Shown here piece after piece: positions 36,901 to 44,403 of a stretch of 64,000 bases of DNA; positions within the stretch are counted from its first letter, which is position 1, and the number at the start of each line of letters is the position of its first letter. The stretch lies in contig NZ_JASPHQ010000002.1 of assembly GCF_030227225.1 (NCBI RefSeq), positions 124,001 through 188,000 on the forward strand. The letters are read 5' to 3'. The position numbers and the translations under genes are program-made. This DNA is from Corynebacterium rhinophilum. Lineage in GTDB: Bacteria; Actinomycetota; Actinomycetes; Mycobacteriales; Mycobacteriaceae. The notes beneath the pieces were generated by a model, which made no database searches, was not told the origin of the DNA, and saw only the letters and a list, made by a program, of their open reading frames with translations.

Positions 36901-37877
36901 ACGCGGCCATCGACAAGCGTGGCACCATCATCGACTCCGATAGGGACCTTGCCGCCCTGCGCGAGCGCCAGGCCGGGCACATCAAATCGTCCGTCTCTCA
37001 AGTTAGCCGCACCGCCGAATCCACCGCAGTCAGCGAGTGGACCGACGATACCCTGGGCACCGTTGACGAGACCGTCACCACCACCGTTGACGGCCACGAA
37101 GTCACCGCCTACCCAGCGCTGGTGGCCACCAAAGACGGCGTGGAGCTTAAGGTTCACCCCACCAAGGCGGCTGCCGATGCCGCCATGGTCACCACCACCC
37201 TCACGCTCTTGATGCGCGAAATTTCCGTCTCGACCGCGCAAATGGTCAAGGGGCTGCCCTTGCAACAGCGCGTCGCCGTGGACTCTTATCCGCATGGCGG
37301 CGCCGACGGCCTGGTCAATGACGCCCGCGTCGCGGCGATCCGCGACCTCATGCTCGAAGCTGGCGGCCCCGTGCGCTCGCCAGAGGCGTTTACCGAGCTC
37401 AAGGATTCCGTGAAACCGCAGGTCCCCGGCCGCGTGCGACAATCAATCGTCTCGATCGCGCCTGGCTTGGCTGAGTACTCCAACCTCCGCGCCGAGCTTT
37501 CCCAGTGGGATGGTCCCGCCATCGACGATATGGAAAAGCAACTTAATTTCCTTCTTCCGCCAAATGCCATCACCGTGCACGGAGCCGCGCACCTGCGCCA
37601 CCTTCCCCGCTACATCCAGGCAATGCGCATCCGCCTAGAGGACATGTCGCTCGATCCGGATCGCGATGCGGACCGCCAAGCGGAGGTCGATAATGCCAAG
37701 GCCTACCTAGCGAACCGCCTCCGAAACCTCCCCGCGGGCCGCGAAAAGACCCGCGAGGTCAAGGACATCCACTGGATGATTGAGGAATTGCGGGTCTCGC
37801 TCTTTGCCCAACGCCTCGGCACGGCCCACGCAGTATCCCTGCGGAGGATTCAAAAAGCGGTGGATAAGCTGCGCTAG
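33975..37877 (+). CDS. hrpA: ATP-dependent RNA helicase HrpA
   Basis: HrpA is a large DEAH-box RNA helicase; in E. coli it acts on mRNA and on stalled ribosomes. At 1300 aa this one has the usual length. Seen are GETGSGKTTQIPK (motif I, near residue 97), IIDEAHERSLN (DEAH, motif II), TSATI (III) and QRSGRCGR (VI), then the helicase-associated domain, an OB fold and the long DUF3418 C-terminal region that is specific to HrpA. No interruption is visible over 3.9 kb. Monocistronic. Confidence 0.95.
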   Translation: MTQHETTTSQAPSRDELFAALDNVTIAEARSFRRRLSKARAPKALREIGQDIQAAADRLALVDAAVPPLTYPDSLPVSGRKDDIAAAIEENQVVIIAGETGSGKTTQIPKICLDIGRGRRGLIGHTQPRRIAARTVAERIASELDQDIGESVGYAIRFDDQVSDTTAVKLMTDGILLAEMQRDRFLNKYDTIIIDEAHERSLNIDFLLGYLKRLLPKRPDLKVIITSATIDPESFAEHFAQPDGTPAPIIEVSGRTYPVEIRYRPLEFEAGGKLVDQDPLDGLTEAIEELMAEGDGDILCFFPGERDIRDAMEAIEAKKWKNVEVAPLFGRLSNQEQHRVFSNHRGRRIVLATNIAETSLTVPGIRYVVDTGTARISRYSTRTKVQRLPIEPISQASANQRSGRCGRVADGIAIRLYSEQDFQSRPEFTDPEILRTNLASVILQMVSLKLGDIEKFPFLQPPEFKAIRDGLNLLHELGALQDKHEKPALTETGRNLARIPLDPRMARMLIEAHTNGCLHDVIVIVAAMTIQDVRERPLEYQAQADQAHARFKDKTSDFLSMLKLWDYIKQTRNEQSGNKFRKRMKQEFLHYMRIREWFDLVRQLKDVSKQLGWDYQEGTERRSDDIHIALLSGLLSNIGARDGNSKEFHGARNTRFLVFPGSALAKKPPEFLMAAELVETSRLWARDVAAIDPAWVEKLGADLLKHNYSDPTWSRKRAAAIAHQKSTLYGVPIVADRTVPYHRVDPVAARDMFIRNALIAGEWNAHHDFLKANAQALDEAAEYEEKARRRGLIVDEDTLFDFYDQRIPAKVTTGRHFDSWWKKKRRQEPDLLNFDPATLVDDSHDVTEVSFPDHWRKGSIDYELTYKFEPGDPLDGVTVMVPVPMLAGLDTEGFDWLVPGLRFELVNELIRSLPKALRRTVVPAPEFAERAMDRLIPFEGPLTQQLADVLRELGGHGINASDFQPDKLPDHLRMNYAAIDKRGTIIDSDRDLAALRERQAGHIKSSVSQVSRTAESTAVSEWTDDTLGTVDETVTTTVDGHEVTAYPALVATKDGVELKVHPTKAAADAAMVTTTLTLLMREISVSTAQMVKGLPLQQRVAVDSYPHGGADGLVNDARVAAIRDLMLEAGGPVRSPEAFTELKDSVKPQVPGRVRQSIVSIAPGLAEYSNLRAELSQWDGPAIDDMEKQLNFLLPPNAITVHGAAHLRHLPRYIQAMRIRLEDMSLDPDRDADRQAEVDNAKAYLANRLRNLPAGREKTREVKDIHWMIEELRVSLFAQRLGTAHAVSLRRIQKAVDKLR

Positions 37878-37940
37878 TCTCCCCAACGTCTCGGTCCCGC
37901 CGCCGGCCGACGACCCCGGCTCCCCGCCACGGACGCCCAG

Positions 37941-37980
37941 CCTGCTGGCTGGCCGTCCGGTCTGCTGGCTGGCCGCCCGT
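37941..37980. repeat. imperfect 20-bp tandem repeat
   Basis: Two adjacent 20-base units (37941-37960 and 37961-37980) share CTGCTGGCTGGCCG and differ at three positions; a further CCGGCCGTCC follows. It lies in the 266-bp gap between hrpA and nrdR, where I see no gene. Confidence 0.75.
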
Positions 37981-38143
37981 CCGGCCGTCCCTAAGCTAGA
38001 AATCCGCTTACTCGGCCGCCGGCGGCGCGAACCTTGGTCAGCCCCTTAGAGAAACCATGCACACAAAAGGCCAGTTAAGACCGCTTCGAGCCTGCGCAGG
38101 AACGGTTGTATAACTGCTGAGAAATCGTCCTACACTGCGCAGC

Positions 38144-38602
38144 TTAAAGGTCTCCGCGATCGCGCCGCCGCATCAAACGAATCTCCGATTCAAAGTCATC
38201 CGCGCTCTCGAATGATTTATACACCGAGGCAAAGCGCAGATATGCAACCTCGTCTAGGTCACGCAGCGGCTCAAGGATCGCTAGCCCGATTTCGTTGGCA
38301 TTCACCTGCGAGGACCCGTGCCCCCGCACTGTTTCCTCAACCTCTTGGGCCAACTTTTTTAAGGCATCATCGCTAACGTCGCGACCCTGGCACGCGCGTC
38401 TAACGCCCCGAATGAGTTTATCCCGACTAAATGGCTCAGCGAGGCCATTTCTCTTTACAACCAGCAGTACGGCCTTTTCCACAGTGGTGAAGCGCCCCTT
38501 GCAGGAAGCACACTCCCGCCGGCGCCGTATCGATGCGCCAGCATCAACCACGCGCGAGTCAATAACGCGGGATTGTTCGTTATGGCAAAACGGGCAGTAC
38601 AC
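38144..38602 (-). CDS. nrdR: transcriptional repressor NrdR
   Basis: NrdR represses ribonucleotide reductase genes when its ATP-cone domain binds dATP/ATP. The 152-aa protein has the zinc ribbon Cys3, Cys6, Cys31, Cys34 (YCPFC and CASC) and an ATP-cone from about residue 46 ([19 protein letters not shown]). GTG start after AAAGGA. Downstream of divS in the same direction, as in C. glutamicum, with a 218-bp gap. Confidence 0.95.
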   Translation of the reverse strand: MYCPFCHNEQSRVIDSRVVDAGASIRRRRECASCKGRFTTVEKAVLLVVKRNGLAEPFSRDKLIRGVRRACQGRDVSDDALKKLAQEVEETVRGHGSSQVNANEIGLAILEPLRDLDEVAYLRFASVYKSFESADDFESEIRLMRRRDRGDL

Positions 38603-38785
38603 ACTAGTCCTTTCGCTAATTTAGCTTCTTGGTTTAGTTTACCTCCCAAGGCCAAGCCAAAACCTGGCACCATTGCGTCAGACTCCTCCTTCTCGCGTGC
38701 CTGTCTCCGTGAAGCAAGCGGGCCTATATCCGGCCGGGAAGACGAGTTGCTGTCTAACAAGGCCCGTAGCATATAACCCTGAAGT

Positions 38786-38811
38786 GCCTGCTTTAGTGGC
38801 CTGCTTTAGTG
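38786..38811. repeat. perfect 13-bp tandem duplication GCCTGCTTTAGTG
   Basis: Two identical units at 38786-38798 and 38799-38811, ending nine bases before the divS stop codon, in the divS-nrdR spacer. Confidence 0.9.
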
Positions 38812-38820
38812 CACGCAGCA

Positions 38821-39225
38821 CTACTGGCCGATCGCTGCTTCTACTTGTTGTACCGAAGCACCAGGTTCGGTCGGCGTTTCAGCGCTCGTACCCATCAGCC
38901 CGCCGGCAACCGTGCCGAAAAATACGGCAGCGCCAAATACTGCACCAAGGAGGTAATTCTTTCGCGAACTATGCGCATCGTCTTCTTTCATCGGCCTGTT
39001 CGCGAAATCAGGTAAGGAACTTTCATCAGGCCACGTATTCGAATAATCTTCAAAGTTCGTTCGATACACGGAATTTAAGGTCCTGATTTTCCCTTTTTCG
39101 AAAGGAGAATGCTGCGCGCCCCAGCGTTGATCATCAATATCCCAAATAGCGGCTGAAGGGACGATCTGTGGACGTACCACGCGCTGTTTACCCATGTTAT
39201 TGCGAGAGTTAAGTAGTTGAGACAT
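38821..39225 (-). CDS. divS: DivS/ChiZ-like SOS cell-division suppressor
   Basis: The 134-aa protein has a soluble N-terminal part of about 85 residues, one transmembrane helix at about residues 90-110 (YLLGAVFGAAVFFGTVAGGL) and a short Thr/Pro/Glu tail. Its assignment rests on position: divergent from lexA and followed by nrdR, exactly where C. glutamicum has divS and mycobacteria have Rv2719c. DivS blocks septation during SOS. A start at 39225 with AAAGGAAAG is used instead of 39273. A good candidate LexA box lies 64 bases upstream. No LysM domain is visible. Confidence 0.75.
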   Translation of the reverse strand: MSQLLNSRNNMGKQRVVRPQIVPSAAIWDIDDQRWGAQHSPFEKGKIRTLNSVYRTNFEDYSNTWPDESSLPDFANRPMKEDDAHSSRKNYLLGAVFGAAVFFGTVAGGLMGTSAETPTEPGASVQQVEAAIGQ

Positions 39226-39288
39226 TGCTTTCCTTTCGACGACCGCCGTAAGTCTAAAGCGGCCCCTTGACACAAGAAGAGCCCAATG

Positions 39289-39304
39289 TCGCTCCTGTGT
39301 TCGA
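39289..39304. promoter_or_regulatory. candidate LexA box (divS side)
   Basis: TCGCTCCTGTGTTCGA matches 10 of the 12 fixed positions of the actinobacterial SOS box TCGAAC-N4-GTTCGA. It is 64 bases upstream of the divS start. Confidence 0.65.
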
Positions 39305-39367
39305 GATTATTTCTATGTTCGATTTATAGCACCCCTTCGAAAACATGTCTAGTTTTTCGCGTAAATC

Positions 39368-39383
39368 TCGAACGCTTGTACTT
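39368..39383. promoter_or_regulatory. candidate LexA box (lexA side)
   Basis: TCGAACGCTTGTACTT has one perfect half-site and 9 of 12 matches to TCGAAC-N4-GTTCGA. It is 96 bases upstream of lexA. Two weaker half-sites lie between (39317-39322 and 39337-39341). Confidence 0.55.
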
Positions 39384-39478
39384 TTCGTGCTACAAATGAG
39401 TTATGGCACGCAGGTGTCACCCTGCCCCTTTTCAAGCTACGAACGCAGAACCTCAGACCCCCTAGCTAGGAGCCGCAC

Positions 39479-40189
39479 ATGGGCCGCAAGAAAGCAAGCA
39501 CCGCAAAGAACGATTACGCCTCCCTTTCGGAAAGGCAACGCCGCATCCTTAATGTCATCAGCGATGCGGTGATGCTCCGCGGTTACCCGCCCAGCATCCG
39601 CGAAATTGGTGACGCCGCCGGCCTGCAATCCACCTCGTCCGTGGCCTATCAGCTCAAGCAGCTTGAGGAAAAGGGCTTCCTGCGCCGCGATCCCAATAAG
39701 CCCCGCGCGGTCGACGTACGCCACCTCAACACTGACGACGCCGAAAAGAAGCCGGGCCGCAAGTCTAAGGACGTCCCCGATACCTCCGCCCACGGCCCTG
39801 AAGAGTCTGCCGCAGTAGCTTATATTCCCGTCGTTGGCCGCATCGCCGCCGGTGCACCAATCACCGCAGAGGAAAATATCGACACGTATTTCCCCATGCC
39901 GGACGAGGTCGTCGGCGGAGGCGAGCTCTATATGCTGCAGGTCGTGGGCGATTCCATGCAAGATGCCGGCATCCTCAACGGCGACTGGGTCATCATCCGG
40001 TCGCAATCGGTGGCTGAGGAAGGCGAGTTTGTCGCCGCACTTCTCGATGGCTCCGAGGCCACCGTCAAGGAATTCCACCGCGATTCCTCTGGCGTATGGC
40101 TCCTTCCGCACAACGATGCCTATCCGCCCATCAACGGCGATGATGCGGAAATTATGGGCAAGGTAGTATCCGTCTTCCGCAAACTCTAG
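39479..40189 (+). CDS. lexA: SOS repressor LexA
   Basis: LexA represses the DNA-damage regulon and cleaves itself when RecA filaments form. The 236-aa protein has an N-terminal winged helix ([22 protein letters not shown]), the cleavage site Ala124-Gly125 in GRIAAGAP, and the serine/lysine dyad Ser159 (GDSMQDAG) and Lys197 (TVKEF). ATG with AGGAG seven bases upstream. Divergent from divS; candidate LexA boxes lie between them. Confidence 0.96.
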   Translation: MGRKKASTAKNDYASLSERQRRILNVISDAVMLRGYPPSIREIGDAAGLQSTSSVAYQLKQLEEKGFLRRDPNKPRAVDVRHLNTDDAEKKPGRKSKDVPDTSAHGPEESAAVAYIPVVGRIAAGAPITAEENIDTYFPMPDEVVGGGELYMLQVVGDSMQDAGILNGDWVIIRSQSVAEEGEFVAALLDGSEATVKEFHRDSSGVWLLPHNDAYPPINGDDAEIMGKVVSVFRKL

Positions 40190-40271
40190 GCCTCGGCAAG
40201 CTATTTTTACCAAGCGCACGCGAGTTTTCTCCTGCGGTTGTTGTCGCCACCGGCACTCTGCGCCCGCTTTC

Positions 40272-40344
40272 TTGAAACCCGCTCTTTGCACTTCGTGCGC
40301 TGCGCTGTTCCCCCTGCTTGGGAGCAGGGCTGTACGAGTTTCAA
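40272..40344. repeat. inverted repeats able to fold as a closed multi-stem RNA
   Basis: TTGAAAC (40272-40278) pairs with GTTTCAA (40338-40344); inside lie GCAC-TTC-GTGC (40288-40298) and CCCTGCT-TGGG-AGCAGGG (40312-40329). A 73-base element closed by seven base pairs with two inner hairpins. It does not fit a tRNA. Confidence 0.45.
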
Positions 40345-40383
40345 CGCATTCCACGCCTTTCTGCCTCGCAATCGCGCCCCAAA

Positions 40384-40467
40384 AAGCCAACTTAAATTCG
40401 CGGGGTCTATTGAGAAAGCACCCCCGAAATAACGGATCCGTAAGTTAAGCGCTACTAGGGTTGGCTT
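40384..40467. repeat. inverted repeats with alternative partners upstream of sugR
   Basis: AAGCCAAC (40384-40391) pairs with GTTGGCTT (40460-40467), AACTTA (40389-40394) pairs with TAAGTT (40441-40446), and inside TTCG-GGGGT (40397-40406) pairs with ACCCC-CGAA (40420-40428). The first two share bases, so they compete or stack around a bulge. Confidence 0.45.
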
Positions 40468-40672
40468 CCAACTAGGACAAATAAAGGCGACTGACCTGCG
40501 GCTTTTATCCCAAACCAGACAACAGCGCACACCTTAATTTTTGTTTTCGTCCGATTACCGCCGAATTTTGACACAATGGAGGAAGAAATCCCACATCATA
40601 TAGCTTTCACCGCGCACCTGCATACGCAAATGGAGTAACCGCCCGGCCGAAGGCGAGGAGCAAGGAGGGTCT

Positions 40673-41455
40673 GTGTACGCAGAGGAGCGACGCCGCCAGA
40701 TCGCGTCCCAAACTGCTGTCGAGGGTCGCGTTAACGTCACCGATTTATCGGAGCGTTTCGATGTGACTGCCGAAACCATCCGCCGCGACCTAGCTGTGCT
40801 GGATAGAGAGGGCGTTGTCCACCGCGTGCACGGCGGCGCCGTTGCTTCGCAAGCCTTCCAAACCGCGGAGCTCACGCTCGATACCCGTCAGCGATCCGCA
40901 TCGGGGGCCAAGGCCGCCATCGCGCATGCCGCGCTCGATTTCCTTCCCCCTGGCGGCGGCAGCATTTTTTTGGACGCCGGCACCACCATCAATACCTTTG
41001 CCGAGCTCATCAGCCAGCAATACCCGCAAGCGCAGTTCAATATCGTCTCCAATAGCCTGCCCATTGCGCTGTCCCTCGCCAATAGCGGCGTCCCCGATGT
41101 TCAGCTCCTCGGCGGAACCGTACGCGCAATCACTCAGGCCGTCGTCGGCGATACCGCCTTGCGCACCATGGCGCTCATGCGTGCCGATGTCGCCTTTATC
41201 GGCACCAATGCCCTGACCCTCGATCACGGCTTGTCGACGGCCGATTCCCAAGAAGCAGCCATCAAATCCGCCTTCGTCACGAATGCCCACAAGGTCGTGG
41301 TCATGTGCGATTCCAGCAAATTGGGCAACGACTACCTGGTGAGCTTCGCTTCCATTGCCGATATCGATGTCGTCATCACTGATTCCGGCGCGCCGGAATC
41401 CTTCGTCGATGCTCTCCGCGAGCGCGAGATCGACGTCGTCCTAGCCAGCGAATAG
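40673..41455 (+). CDS. sugR: DeoR-type sugar regulator SugR
   Basis: In C. glutamicum SugR represses PTS genes, and fructose-1-phosphate or other sugar phosphates relieve it. The 260-aa protein has a DeoR helix-turn-helix (VNVTDLSERFDVTAETIRRDLAVL) followed by the sugar-isomerase-like effector domain with FLDAGTTINTF and VVGDTALRTMALMRADVAFIG. GTG start after AAGGAGGG. It lies beside ptsI and the fructose genes, which supports the symbol. A terminator follows. Confidence 0.92.
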   Translation: MYAEERRRQIASQTAVEGRVNVTDLSERFDVTAETIRRDLAVLDREGVVHRVHGGAVASQAFQTAELTLDTRQRSASGAKAAIAHAALDFLPPGGGSIFLDAGTTINTFAELISQQYPQAQFNIVSNSLPIALSLANSGVPDVQLLGGTVRAITQAVVGDTALRTMALMRADVAFIGTNALTLDHGLSTADSQEAAIKSAFVTNAHKVVVMCDSSKLGNDYLVSFASIADIDVVITDSGAPESFVDALREREIDVVLASE

Positions 41456-41472
41456 CTCCAGGCCGCACACGA

Positions 41473-41519
41473 CTTCGCCCTCCCTGCCTCGGCGCCGAGG
41501 TGGGGAGGGCGAAGCTTTA
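41473..41519. terminator. terminator between sugR and ptsI
   Basis: A perfect 12-bp stem (41473-41484 with 41503-41514) with an inner CCTCGGCGCCGAGG dyad and CTTTAT after it, between convergent genes. Confidence 0.8.
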
Positions 41520-41524
41520 TGCCG

Positions 41525-43213
41525 CTAGTTGAATTTTTCTATCTGCTCCATCGCCGCGGCACGGGCGGCGGAGGGGCCTTCGGAATTGAGGGCGGCATCG
41601 GCAAGCTGCTGGCACTGGTCGAAGGTCAACTCGGCTAATTGGGCACCGACGCCGGCGACTGCGGTGGACGCAGCCGACAAGGAGTTGACGCCAAGGCCGG
41701 TCAATACGCAGGCCAGTAGCGGATCGGCCGCGGCCTCACCGCAGACGCCAACTGGGACGTTGTATTCGTGTCCAGCGATGCAGGTGTGCTGGATCAGACG
41801 AAGCACGGCCGGCTGCCACGGATCGGTGAGGTAAGCAAGCTGTGGCGACAAGCGGTCAGCGGCCATCGTGTACTGGGTGAGATCGTTGGTGCCGATGGAT
41901 ACGAAGTCCAAGTGCGGCATGATCTTATCCGCCATCAGCGCAGCCGCGGGAACTTCAATCATTGCGCCCGCGGTCAGGCCGCGCTCCCGGCACAGCTCCG
42001 CAAACCACTGGGCCTCCTTCGAGGTCGCCACCATCGGTGCCATGACCCAGGTCTCGGCAGCTTCGCCGCGGGACTCCGCAGCCTGTGCGATGGCATCCAA
42101 CTGGCGAGTCAAGAGGGACTCATTATCGCGGGCAATGCGCAGGCCGCGCACGCCCAATGCCGGGTTCTCCTCAGAGGACAGCGTGGCATAAGAAATCGGT
42201 TTATCGGAACCAGCATCTAAGGTGCGCACCACGACCTTGGAATCGGGGTAGGCGTTGAAGACCTTTCTGTAAATCTTTGCTTGCTCGTCAACGGAAGGCT
42301 CCTCGCTAGCGGATAGGAACGACAGCTCCGTGCGGTAGAGGCCAATCCCCTCTGCCTGCGAGTCGGAGGCGATGCGGGCGGCGTTGCCATCGGCCACGTT
42401 GGCCAAAAGCTGCACGCGGTGGCCGTCCTTGGTTTGCGCTGGTCCAGTCCATTCGGCAACGCGGGCGGCGCGCTCGCGATATTCTTCGACCGCCTTGGTG
42501 GATTCTGCCTCGTCCGCGCCCAGCGTCACGGTTCCAAGCGCACCGTCGACGAAGACGAGCGTGCCGCTTTCAATCTCGCGCAGCTTGTTTCCCACGGCAA
42601 CGATGCACGGAATATCGAGCTGGCGAGCGATGATCGCGGTGTGGCTGGTGGGCCCGCCCAGCTCGGTGACGAGTGCGCGGATATGCGCGGTATCCAGGGT
42701 GGCGGTATCGGCAGGCGCGAGGTCATCGGCAAAAAGTACCGCTTGGCCTTCCACCATGGGCAAACCGGGCTCCTGCTCGCCGCGCAGCTGGGCGATGACG
42801 CGGTCGCGCACGTCCTTCAGATCGGTGGTGCGCTCAGCCATAACGCCGCCGGCCGCCTCAAACATGGTGACGAACTTGTCCGTGGCTCCCACCGTGGCGA
42901 ACTCGGCATTCTTGCCGGAGCGGATGTTCTTGCGCACGGCCTTGTGCCAGCCGCGGTCCTTGACCATGCCGGCGGTTGCGGTCAGCACTTCCGAGGCTTG
43001 GCCCTCCGCGGCTGCGGCGCGGTTTTCCAAGCGGCTGGCAACGATATCGACTGCCTCGAGGAAGCGATCGTATTCGGCTTCGCTGCTGGCCTCTTGGTCA
43101 ATACTTCCTTCAGTAGGCAGGTCCGGGCGGGGGCGGACCCATACGGCTTCTGCATAGGCGACTCCAGCGACAACGCCGGTTCCTTTAACAGTGGACTGAA
43201 GCGTATTTTCCAT
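41525..43213 (-). CDS. ptsI: PTS enzyme I (phosphoenolpyruvate-protein phosphotransferase)
   Basis: Enzyme I takes phosphate from phosphoenolpyruvate and passes it to HPr, starting PTS sugar uptake. The 562-aa length is standard. His191 in GGPTSHTAIIA is the phosphorylated residue; the PEP-binding barrel carries RTLDAGSDKP and GVCGEAAADP with the catalytic cysteine. It is transcribed away from fruK, so the general PTS genes are split between divergent units, as in C. glutamicum. Confidence 0.96.
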   Translation of the reverse strand: MENTLQSTVKGTGVVAGVAYAEAVWVRPRPDLPTEGSIDQEASSEAEYDRFLEAVDIVASRLENRAAAAEGQASEVLTATAGMVKDRGWHKAVRKNIRSGKNAEFATVGATDKFVTMFEAAGGVMAERTTDLKDVRDRVIAQLRGEQEPGLPMVEGQAVLFADDLAPADTATLDTAHIRALVTELGGPTSHTAIIARQLDIPCIVAVGNKLREIESGTLVFVDGALGTVTLGADEAESTKAVEEYRERAARVAEWTGPAQTKDGHRVQLLANVADGNAARIASDSQAEGIGLYRTELSFLSASEEPSVDEQAKIYRKVFNAYPDSKVVVRTLDAGSDKPISYATLSSEENPALGVRGLRIARDNESLLTRQLDAIAQAAESRGEAAETWVMAPMVATSKEAQWFAELCRERGLTAGAMIEVPAAALMADKIMPHLDFVSIGTNDLTQYTMAADRLSPQLAYLTDPWQPAVLRLIQHTCIAGHEYNVPVGVCGEAAADPLLACVLTGLGVNSLSAASTAVAGVGAQLAELTFDQCQQLADAALNSEGPSAARAAAMEQIEKFN

Positions 43214-43422
43214 GGCGATACTTCCTTCGAAGATAGCGGCTTATTTATTTCCAGATCATCACAAATCCAACAGAAATGCAATGTATACCACACGGTTTCT
43301 ATTGACTTTCCAACACAATCGGGCAAGAATAAACATTAATGGCGGGCTTAAGCGCGTGTTCCAACCGGACCGATTGCGTGTGGCCCCCAATATACGCACT
43401 CTGCGAAAGGGATAAGTTCTCG

Positions 43423-44385
43423 ATGATCCTCACGCTCACCCCAAACCCAAGCATCGACGCCACCCTGGCGCTCAATCAGCCTTTGACCTCAGGCGATGTT
43501 CACCGCGCCGCCAGTGTTACCCAGGTTGCGGGCGGTAAAGGCGTCAACGTCGCCCACGCGGTTCACCTCGCCGGGAAAGAAACCCTAGCCCTCTTCCCCG
43601 CCCGCGCGGCCGATCCGTTCATCAACCTCATCCACGACGTCGACCTCCCCTACGCCCACGTGGACATGGATGGCGGTGTGCGCGTCAATACCACCATCAC
43701 CGAGCCAGATGGCACGACCACCAAGGTCAATGGCCCTGGCCCGCTGCTTTCCGATGCCACCCAAAACCACCTCATCGCCACCCTTACCCGCCACGCCCAA
43801 TCCGCCGATTGGGTAGCCCTTGCCGGATCGCTTCCCAAGGGTGTTGACGCCGGGTGGTATACCGACCTCATCAAGGAAATCCGCACTGCCGTCCCGCAGG
43901 CGCGCATCGCCGTCGATACCTCCGATGCCCCGATGAAGGCCATCGCCGAGCAGCTCGATTCCGCAGCCCCGGATCTCATCAAACCCAACGGCTTCGAACT
44001 GGGGCAGCTCACCGGTCAGGATGGCCTCGCCCTCGAGCGCGCCGCTGCGGCCGGAGACTATAGCCCGGTCGTGGAGGCTGCTAGAGATGTCGTGAAGCGC
44101 AGCATCAAGGAAGTGCTTGTCACCCTCGGCGGCGCCGGCGCCGTGCTGGTAAACGCAGACGGCGCATGGGCTGCCACCCCGCCTCCTGCCACGGTGAAAT
44201 CCACGGTCGGCGCGGGTGATGCCGCGTTGGCCGGATACCTATTAGGGCGCACGCAGGGGAAAGGACCGGCAGATTCCCTTGCGCTCTCGGTGGCTTATGG
44301 CACCGCTGCGGCCGCAAAACCGGGCACCCAATTCCCCCACCCCGAAGAACTCGATACCGCCCACACCTCCATCTCCGCTCTATAG
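43423..44385 (+). CDS. fruK: 1-phosphofructokinase
   Basis: Phosphorylates the fructose-1-phosphate made by the fructose PTS to fructose-1,6-bisphosphate. The 320-aa PfkB-family protein has GGKGVNVAHA near the N-terminus and TVGAGDAALAGYL with the catalytic Asp near the C-terminus. I use the ATG at 43423 (MILTLTPNPS, the family's usual start, with GAAAGG upstream); the frame is open from 43339. It is followed 18 bases later by ptsF. In C. glutamicum a DeoR-type fruR precedes it (pfkB1); here that gene is absent. Confidence 0.93.
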   Translation: MILTLTPNPSIDATLALNQPLTSGDVHRAASVTQVAGGKGVNVAHAVHLAGKETLALFPARAADPFINLIHDVDLPYAHVDMDGGVRVNTTITEPDGTTTKVNGPGPLLSDATQNHLIATLTRHAQSADWVALAGSLPKGVDAGWYTDLIKEIRTAVPQARIAVDTSDAPMKAIAEQLDSAAPDLIKPNGFELGQLTGQDGLALERAAAAGDYSPVVEAARDVVKRSIKEVLVTLGGAGAVLVNADGAWAATPPPATVKSTVGAGDAALAGYLLGRTQGKGPADSLALSVAYGTAAAAKPGTQFPHPEELDTAHTSISAL

Positions 44386-44403
44386 CTAAAGGAGCCTTCC
44401 ATC

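Larger units (their letters stand above)
40190..40672. other. 483-bp gap between lexA and sugR
   Basis: No credible gene on either strand. It contains two stretches with notable base pairing (40272-40344 and 40384-40467), a TTGACA hexamer at 40568-40573, and a strong AAGGAGGG ribosome site for sugR. I find no matching -10 at normal spacing from the hexamer. Confidence 0.6.

Noticed and set aside
35865-37442. A 525-residue open frame on the minus strand inside hrpA
   Set aside because: It is the complement of a high-GC coding region; its composition (Gly/His/Val-rich) is unlike a protein, and hrpA has clear motifs over the same bases.
40272-40344. Possible tRNA (73 bases, seven-base closing stem)
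   Set aside because: Neither strand has a D-loop GG, an anticodon stem in the right place or a TTCRANY T-loop.
40207-40530. Open frames of 64-107 residues in the lexA-sugR gap
   Set aside because: No ribosome site, erratic composition, and they cross the predicted RNA stems; better seen as non-coding.
43282-43313. ptsI promoter from TATACA and TTGGAA on the minus strand
   Set aside because: The spacer is 20 bases, too long for a normal sigma-70 promoter, so I do not annotate it.
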